Shown: positions 56,191-64,000 of the stretch, piece by piece
How the letters are laid out: each line of letters starts with the position of its first letter
How positions within the stretch are numbered: position 1 is the first letter of the stretch
Translations under genes and position numbers: made by a program
The notes under the pieces: generated by a model
What the model was told of the DNA's origin: nothing
Seen by the model: the letters and a program-made list of their open reading frames with translations, nothing else
Databases searched by the model: none
Source: Takakia lepidozioides
Lineage: Eukaryota > Streptophyta > Takakiopsida > Takakiales > Takakiaceae
NCBI GenBank assembly: GCA_030704615.1
Contig: CM060732.1
Span: 32,345,053 to 32,409,052, forward strand
DNA length: 64,000 nucleotides
Direction of reading: 5' to 3'

Positions 56191-58284
56191 ATGGATATCG
56201 GTGTAGTGAGGTCTGTGTATGCGTCTGAATCTTGCATCTGGGGGTTGAGGAATGGTGGGCAGCGCTTGAGTTGCTTTGATAGCGGGAACAATTCCAGGGA
56301 TGCCATCTGCAAGGCTCCATCTCCGGTCTCTAGGAGGCAAGAATTTGTGCACGGTCTGAAGGGATTGTCTTTGAATAAGAGCATAGCTGGGCAGGTTTGT
56401 GGGTTCGGTAGAGAAATCGAGAGCAGCTCTTGGCGATCCGCTGGTAAGGTAGCGAGAGGGATTACAGCCTGCGCTGGCGTAGGGGCGGTGAGAGCGATGG
56501 AGGAGACAGGAAAGGTCAAGAGGGAAGCTCATTTGCAAGTATTTGAGAATGTGGAGAAACTTGGCATCAGCTTGGCTCAGCACGTGGCTCAATTGTCAGA
56601 GGCAGCTGTGCAGAATAGAGGTGTCTTCTCCGTTGTACTCTCTGGCGGTTCTCTTATTAAAACCCTAGGGTAAGATCTGTTCTCCTACCCCAATTATCTT
56701 GAAATGGACGTTGTCCTCTTCTGTCAAAATATGTCCGTGGTCTATTTAGATCCATACCTGTGTATGTTTGTTCAATTTCAATGTGTTCGAGAGGGTTGAA
56801 CACTGCGCTTGTTACTCGCATCGAATCATCTCAACTCTACTTGCTCCTCATACATGCGAGTATACATGCAATCTGCATTCACATCCTCGTGATCCTTTAT
56901 CCATCATCGAGCTTCTCTATGGGAGCTTTAGTGCAAAAATCCGCTGAAGACGATCGCCAAAGAGTCCTATGGCAACCTGGCAGGGTGAAAATCTGCACAG
57001 GGTACCAGCGACCTTGATTCTTAGAAAGAAGGTAAGATAAGTTCAAACTGTTGTCTATAGATCTCTCCTCAGGTATATGAGGAGTTCAAAATGTTTTCAC
57101 ACTGTCTAGCTTAGATGTCACTGAAATTGTCCTAAATTCTGGAGCATTTCTGATCCCAGGAAGTTGTGTGAGCCACCATATCTGGAGAAAGTGGACTGGT
57201 CACGCTGGCATGTGTTTTGGGTTGATGAGCGGGTAGTCAAGAAGGACCATCCTGACAGCAACTACAAGCTTGCCTATGATGGTTTATTGGCCAAGGTAAC
57301 CACACAAGGCTTCTTAAGTCCTGCCTCCAGGGGCTCTAGCATATCCTTGCCAATCTAACCTAACAATCTCAAGCTTGTGTATGATACCCTGTTGTGTGAA
57401 GGAAGATACTGTTATGACATCTCTCCTCTTAGAGAAAAGAATGCTCCTTGAGTTCGTGTTGGAGATCTTGTCATATGGAGACATTGTCTAGTTATGAATG
57501 TTCCAATTTCAAAGCTCGTACTAGTGTTTTGCCAGTTTATTCTAGATGTGAAAGAACGGAATACCCTGGGTAGATTCTGTGTACATATCTAGGAACAGTG
57601 GAGGTTGATTTTATGGTGGCCTGGTCCTGGGAGAAAATTCATAGTTGTGTTCATGGTGTTTGTGCCCACACACATAAGAGAAGAGATGTACCAGCGCTTT
57701 GCCACAGCCTTGTCTCATCCATTCTGGGAGAGTGAAGGTCCTGAGGGTGAATGGCGTGGCATAATTTTAGCTATGAATTGACATTGGATACCCTCCAAAT
57801 GTTGCCCTTGGTGCAGGTACTTATTCCATCTGGACAAGTCTATGCCATCAATGATGCACTTTCTGCACAGGGCGCTGCAGAGGATTATGAGGTTCAATTA
57901 AGACAGCTGGTCAAAACAAGTATTCTGCCTATGGCAGACACCAATGACTACCCAAGGTTTGATCTCATACTACTAGGTATGGGGCCAGACGGGCATCTTG
58001 CGTCTCTATTTCCCCACCATCCTCTTGTTCACGAGAAGAAACTGTGGGTCACTTCCATCACCGACTCTCCGAAACCACCACCGGAAAGAATCACCTTCAC
58101 TTTCCCAGTGATAAACTCAGCAGCAAATGTTAGCTTTGTCGCTACTGGAGAGGGGAAGGCAGATGTGCTCGCAAAAGTGTTTGGAGAAGAATTGCCTTTT
58201 GGAACGCTACCTTCACAGAGTGTCTACCCTGTGAAAGGGAAACTGATTTGGTTTGCTGATAAAGCAGCTACATCAAAGCTGTAG
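56191..58284 (+). CDS. PGL: 6-phosphogluconolactonase, copy 2, with transit-peptide-like extension
   Basis: Exons: 56191-56669, 57160-57295, 57817-58284, encoding 360 aa. The catalytic part is the same as copy 1 except for Lys instead of Glu in 'FENVEKLGIS'. Motifs include 'FSVVLSGGSLIKTLG', 'VFWVDERVV' and 'LLGMGPDGHLASLFPH'. The first 102 residues, before 'MEETGK', stay open here. They are rich in Ser, Ala, Gly and Arg with few acidic residues, which fits a plastid transit peptide. Plastid lactonases of the PGL3 type carry such a leader. Start choice: ATG 56191 is the first in frame, and the internal ATG at 56497 could also be used. It ends 257 bp before the stop of the converging minus-strand exon at 58541. 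Confidence 0.92.
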
Positions 58285-58540
58285 GAAATGACGGGAGTTG
58301 GGGGGTCACTTATTCTCTAATTTAAATGATGTTGCTGTGAGTTGAGTGGACTATTCTGTAGGCTACATTAAAGTTATTCTTCAAATGGTAGAAAAGGACT
58401 TGGATATGTTACCTAAGACAAAATATTGTTAGACTATCATGGCAACATTCTGAAGACTACCTGATTTGCTGATAATGTGCTGTATCACAGCTATATAAAA
58501 GATGAGAATGAATACCTATGAGGTTATTGTCTTATTTTCT

Positions 58541-61500
58541 CTAAGTTGGTGGCCCTTCAAGCTGGTAGGCAAGGACTGCCAACAGTCGCAGCAGTGTTCT
58601 TTCTGGAGTATCACTACTGTAGAACTCAGGTCCGGGAATTTTCTGCACAGTTAGTTGTAGAAGATCTTTGAAGACAATCTCATCTGGTATATAACTACTT
58701 CAATGACATGAGCTGTGACAATGTTTTGCAGGAATTGTTTGACATTCATATCCTGTACAATCTGTGGGGCAAGTGCACAAAAGATGTATACTACATGACG
58801 AGCTATCTCTTGCACTTCCATTCAGGCTACAAGCCTCTATTGCTTACCATCTAGTGAGAATTCACTCTGCCAAACCACATGCATCATAGGAAGCTCCAGC
58901 AGGCCACTTGTAATGAGAATGTGCATGCAGTGCGAGACAGCTGAATTAGAGAAGATGTAGAGAGAAGGGTAAATTTTGTCCACATAATCCCAAGCAACTT
59001 TTTCTAGAACTCTACCACCTTGGCTATGTTCTATAAAGCCACCAGCCTACTTCTGTGAGAATTTGCACCTTGTGGATCCCTTCTACAGATCAACATCATA
59101 TCTGAATCAGACTTGTAGTTAAGACTAACTTAATGCCCAAAGCAATGCTCCACAATGCATCCAAAAACAAACTATCACACGTTCTGTCTGCAGCTTTAGG
59201 AACCGCAACAGTTTAATCAAGAGCACCAAAAGGAAACTAGGCGAGAACGAAATCGCCAGGTGAATAACAGCACAAAACTCATATCAAAATGGGAAACCCC
59301 ATGAGACTAATGTTACACAGCAGTGACAGCTAAAAAGTCCGTATAATGAGGTCCAATCTTCCAGTCCACATTTTATGGGTGCCAAAACACTAGTTAACTG
59401 TGTTAAGACCAACTGTTGCACATCTCAAAATTTGGGGTTTTCAATGGATGCACATCCTGCTCAGAAGTTCTACTATACTTGTCCTGTCCTGTCAGGGAAA
59501 TGTCAAAGGAATTTATGCAAAGTATAAATTATCCAAATCACAAATATCTGGGGATGTCTGAACGGTTGATCTGCCTTTCACTGGATATTTGTACACTGTT
59601 GTCGCGCTATTCGCGGATCCCAGGTTTGGAGTTCAAGCACAGCTCGAATGGTGGTATGTTCATTCAGGAACTCGTTCCTTGTCCTACAATGCCTGCCTTT
59701 CCTATGTAGACTACATGTCTTGTGTCAATTTTCAGTTGGTGCTGTCTATACAATCTTTTTGAAGCAGATGATAACAAGGATGGGAGCCAAATTCAATTTC
59801 TAGACTGCTAAAAGGGTAAATGGACAACCTGGAACACCAAGACAAATTGGCCTTGGTTCTTGTTTGATTACATCATCTCAAATGTCATCTAACAGCAGTA
59901 TAATCTGTCCACACCACTTCATCGTGTAGCTGTCACACAAAACCCCGGCTCGGTGGGTATGATGGGATCTGCCAGAACACTCCAGCGAGATGCCAAGCGT
60001 AAACACGACTGTAAGAGGCGTGCCTGCAACACCACATAGACTAGCCATAAGAACAACAAATCTGCATCCTCCTCTTCACCTCTACACAACTAACTCCACA
60101 CTGCTTGGACTTCTAATCAAGTGCCAAAACGGTCAAGTGCCAGGAACTATTTCTGCCTTCAGAAGTTATTGCCCATGACAGGTCCTCAGATGGAAGGCAG
60201 GCCAGCAATCATTTCGTAAGAAAAGTCTGTAAGCTTTCTGACTTGGAAAGTTTATAAAACACCTGACAACAATATCCTAGGACCACTACATGTGTGCAAA
60301 TCTTCAAACCATAATCCAGAACTCCCCTCACCTGGTGGTTTACCTCTTAGCCAGATGACTTCACTTAAGGAACTGGACGTTAGTCAACCCAAACCCAACA
60401 GGTTTTAAAGGACAGAGCAGTATTTAACAACCTTCGGAAGAAACCTTAGTCGCACCTCAGGCACACAATCACCCAAAAATACTCCAAACATACCTTCCTT
60501 CAGAAACCCCTAGATTTTCAGAAAGCAGTATGGTTGAGGAAATTGCTATTACCCACTGAAAAGCAGCAAGCATCCACCAATTCCCAGCCAAGCCCATGCC
60601 GAGCCTATTGAATGCCTGTCAGAAACATGAAACCTAGAGCTTAGTTGCAATGGCCACTTTCAAACATGTCAGATATACTTCAGATAGACAGAAGTATCAG
60701 CAACTCCCCTAGTACGGAGATAAAGTTTCACCATCTACCCTCAACACTTAGAAGGCAAGCAAGATGTTGCGCACTGTGGATTTTGCGGTAAGTCACTCAT
60801 AAAATCAATACTACCTCCCCGATCAATGCTAATAACCTGAGGTACAATTTTCTCACCTAGACCTTATTACAAAAAGGCAAATTGAACTTATCACAGTGGT
60901 AATTAGCCTCAAATAATACCACAAGTAGAAAACTCCCGACAAAGAAGCAGACAGTTGTGCTCACGCCTAGATATTTCACGTCCCTACCAGCCTGCATACA
61001 TGAAATGAGTAATTAGGAAAACAGCAGTGACTTCAGAGGGTAATAAACCTCCATTTTATCTTCTTCAGTGACACAAGCTATTAGTTGCTCAAAGAGCTTC
61101 ATGCAAACACTGATGACATTATTCTAGGAGTTCCACATATCATAACAACAACAACAACGCAAGGGAAGCATGCATAAGCAATATGAGAGAGAGGAGAGAG
61201 AGGGAGGGAAAGAGAGAGAGACCAGCAATGTGCCCTCGAGGGATAGAAGTGGCGGAGTTATCACCAGGTTGGCAAGCAATGGAGCTGTCACCATCCGCAT
61301 CTGCAGAAAGCAACCAAAACAATCACTCCATCTAGACAAAGCTCCAACATTAGGTCACGGACTGATTGTAGATCACCCAAAAGCTGTAGGTCTTTACTGC
61401 ATCCCTTATAGTGGCCTGCCAAGCATTCTTAAGTGCTATCCCAACCTGGGAGATAGCCCTCTGTACAAGCATACTCTCCTACAGGCTTACTATAGCATTA

Positions 61501-63785
61501 TAGAGCTTTGTAGCAACATCAGCCTGAGGAGATCCTACCTGACTGATAATAGCAGGATCATTTGTGAAAAGATGGGGGAAAATCCACGGAACCGAAGTTG
61601 CAACGCATCCCAATGTGAGTCCAAGTACTCCTCCAATTAGCACCAATGATCGCAGCAGCATCCGTGCCTGCAAATAGCCACCAACGCAGAATAGTTAGAC
61701 CTTCATCACAATAGAAGAATGCCTGGCTGCCTGGATGGAATCCCAACATGACAAAGCCACGGTCAGAGAACTACCTGTTTCAAGTTGCGCCCATAACCAT
61801 GTATGAGAGCGGGCATGAAAGACTGTGCTGTCTGTCCCAGGGGTTCTCCCCATACAGCACATAGTGCATAGATCCCTATCATCACCTGCATGCCACAATC
61901 ATGACAGCGTTCAGCACCCCTCATCAAAAAACCCTTCCTGTAAAAGTGGCGAGAAATAACTTCAAGTGGCTACTACAGAAAGAACAAAGTATAGAAGGTC
62001 TTCTCCATTTCATGAGCAGTATATGAATACAATCAGCAATAATCTATTGAAGTTGATAGCCAACTGTTTACAACACAGAAAAGGTAGAACTTCTGTGGTC
62101 CAGATTTCCCCAAACCTACCTGATGAGCTGCTAGAGTGACAGCTCCCAAAGATGTTACCAAATACGTGAGCAGTATATAGAAACACACCTGCATCAAAAT
62201 TTAAGCAAAGCTTATTTTTGTCAGAGGCCATGCCTAACTGACCCAATGCTAAAATGGACTAAAACCCAGCCCACCATCTTCAACGACTGGTATTTCGGCA
62301 AGTATACTTAGTTAAGTACCCACTTAAGGATGTTGCAGATTTGCTGTGAGAATTCTGCCAAATCACATTCTTCAATTCTATCATCTCTGCAGTCATGAGA
62401 AGGCTATCTTCAGGACCAAAGCACTGTGAGAGAGGGATGTGACAGAGAAGGGCATGGGAGAGACGTCATTGAATGTACTAGGCACCAGTCCATTTGGTGG
62501 GACAGTGACTGTTCATTTGCGAAGGATGGTACCCATTGTTCGGAGAGAGAAGCTATCTACCTGCCTCATGGCCACCTTGTGCATATCTCTTACTAGTTAT
62601 AAAACTGGGAGTGGAAGGTCAAAGGTCAGGAAGTTCCTTATGACATTAGTAGTAACCTGCAGGAAGGCTACATTACCATGGAGACAACGCATTGCTTCAA
62701 GATGCACTGCGATGGATTTTGAATGAACCCAGCATACATGGTCTACCAAGCAAGGGTGGACAAACACAAGTGGTTGAGGAGGCTGGAACATTGGTTGGCC
62801 ATTGCTGCCTAAAGATCACTCAAGTGAGTCAAAGGAATACCTACCTTCGACACCATGGTTAGAAGAATAGGAGCAGCCAGCTCCACCATGTGTGATAGCT
62901 CCTTCCAGGAAGGTGGAGTTAAAAGCAACGCATTGTAGCCTTTCTCATTCAATGATTTCAACATCAGGATCATTGCCACATACTGTTAACAACCCTCCAC
63001 AACAATTAGAAGCCTGCAAGCAAAGGTCCAGGCTAATGCACCGAAAGATCACCTAAGGTCTCTAATCCACAGACATTATATAATTCTGAAAACATTTACA
63101 ATCATAGGATACAGTCCGATATGACTTGTAAATCCCTGCTCCATAACTTCCCTTGTTTTCTACCAGCATGCTAGGCTACCTGTTACAACTCTGGATGCAT
63201 TCTGCAAAAGTACTGAATTTTTATGAGGCTTTTCCTTGATCAGGGGCCATTCGGTGTCACAATAGGGCCAACTGCCAGCCGCACCAAGTCTCACTCCTTT
63301 AGAGTTACAAGTTTCCTTGACTAGTATAACTCTTGAAGTTTGGTGCCTCAAATGTTAAAAGACGGACTAGGTGGCTGACCTGAGAGGCCATGGTTGCCCA
63401 TGCAGCGCCTGCAATACCACAACCAAGGAAGGAGCAGAGGAGAACGTCTCCAACCAGATTCACAAGGCTTGCGATGCCTAAAACCTTCAAGGGACCCCAT
63501 GAATCCTGCATTCCAAGGCTGCCAAATGAACACCATCAGTCAGTTTACCCTATCACCTGCAGTCAATCCTTGACATGACAACTCAAACTTCAACTCAAAA
63601 TTCAAAAGCATTCTCACGACTTGCACGTCAACACTCTTGTTAGCAGCTATGTGAAACTCTGACTGCATGGCATTTAAAGATCATCATTGGATGATCAACT
63701 TTACAGTGAAGGTTGGCAACATTGTGTACCTTGCACTCTGTGCAACCATACCCACAAGCACTGCTGGCCACGCTAATGCCCTGAC
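58541..63785 (-). CDS. MATE efflux transporter, plastid EDS5-like group, C-terminal exons (5' end outside window)
   Basis: Minus-strand exons with consistent GT/AG borders and phases: 63785-63730 ('[18 protein letters not shown]'), 63518-63380 ('[20 protein letters not shown]'), 62982-62845, 62188-62120 ('[14 protein letters not shown]'), 61885-61775 ('[18 protein letters not shown]'), 61667-61539, 61300-61223 ('[11 protein letters not shown]'), 60991-60920 ('AGRDVKYLG') and 60615-60553 ('[14 protein letters not shown]'). Together they give the second half of a MATE transporter with several hydrophobic helices, closest in memory to Arabidopsis At2g21340/EDS5, which act in the plastid envelope. 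A 34-codon exon 58642-58541 ('[18 protein letters not shown]', ends TAG) is in phase and may be the last. At least one short exon between it and 60553 is probably unidentified. Confidence 0.85.
58643..60552 (-). other. Probable last intron(s) of the MATE gene
   Basis: No coding signal is recognised on either strand. A short exon following '..FQW' is expected here from family comparison but not found. Confidence 0.4.
61144..61220. repeat. Simple repeats (AAC)n and (GA)n in a MATE intron
   Basis: An AAC run at about 61144-61157 and a GA-rich run at about 61183-61220, immediately after the donor of the 61300-61223 exon on the minus strand. Confidence 0.7.
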
Positions 63786-64000
63786 CTGTCGTGCAAAATT
63801 AAACAAGTGTTTTAAGATTTAATCGTAGTAGCTCCCAGAAAATTGCAGGGACCAAGTTCTGAGTCAACTCCAGAAGGGGTCACAGGTACCAGAACAGACA
63901 CCCTCTCATTGTCCGAATAACTGAAAGCACCTTTCTTGTCCCCATGATCACAAAAGACAACAAATCCAACAAGACATAAGAAGCTACCTTCAACCACTAT

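Larger units (their letters stand above)
45862..58530. repeat. Segmental duplication, copy 2 (12.7 kb, with internal 6.5-kb deletion)
   Basis: It matches copy 1 from 23072 to 32565 and from 39077 to 42265. The internal join at 55336-55337 uses the two bases TC present at both donor ends. The left edge lies against a truncated helicase. The right edge is 10 bp short of the stop codon of a minus-strand exon assigned to the MATE gene. Confidence 0.92.

Noticed and set aside
61170-61640. 156-codon plus-strand frame
   Set aside because: It overlaps two MATE exons in antisense and runs through simple repeats, so it is a shadow.
1-64000. CRISPR arrays, bacterial operons or prophage
   Set aside because: No spaced direct-repeat arrays or bacterial gene structure; spliced plant genes and eukaryotic transposons throughout.

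Overview
This looks like nuclear DNA of a land plant with a large, transposon-rich genome, probably a non-seed vascular plant such as a fern. That is an inference from the plant gene families with many short exons, the mixture of Ty3/gypsy, L1-type LINE, restriction-endonuclease-type LINE, tRNA-SINE, CACTA and piggyBac-like remains, and the absence of bacterial gene organisation. No species can be named from the sequence alone.

Layout. 1-6095: the 3' three quarters of a decayed Ty3/gypsy retrotransposon (plus strand). It carries a protease, then a cytosine-5 DNA methyltransferase, then reverse transcriptase, RNase H, integrase and a C-terminal PHD finger, ending in a 538-bp LTR. 6096-9126: an L1-type LINE on the minus strand, cut by the LTR. 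9139-9748: three copies of one SINE family. 10.76-14.8 kb: a multi-exon gene for a triple RanBP2-type zinc finger protein resembling Arabidopsis At1g67325 (plus). 17.04 kb: a second SINE type. 17.3-21.2 kb: no gene recognised. 21.3 kb and 42.3-43.5 kb: the C-terminal and N-terminal parts of a GDP-fucose O-fucosyltransferase-family gene (minus), separated by about 20 kb of foreign sequence.

The 20 kb separating them belong to a segmental duplication. Copy 1 (23072-42265) holds a LINE tail, an R2-like LINE split by a 5.67-kb CACTA transposon, piggyBac-like remains, a coiled-coil ORF, an intronless CIPK/SnRK3-like kinase and a 6-phosphogluconolactonase gene. Copy 2 (45862-58530) repeats this at very high identity but lacks the 6.5 kb with the kinase and the coiled-coil ORF. 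Between the copies lies a truncated, frameshifted SEN1/UPF1-like helicase fragment. From 58.5 kb to the right edge is a MATE transporter gene of the plastid EDS5-like group (minus, 5' end outside).

How things fit together. The gypsy element combines a potential DNA methylation writer with a chromatin reader module on its integrase, which is the most unusual arrangement here. The CACTA element carries fragments of at least three host genes (PPR, peroxisomal-type citrate synthase, TPM domain) and no recognisable transposase. The two lactonase paralogs differ mainly in their predicted N-terminus: copy 2 has an open transit-peptide-like extension, which a stop closes in copy 1. Splice sites, domain assignments and homologies were read by eye; no searches were run.
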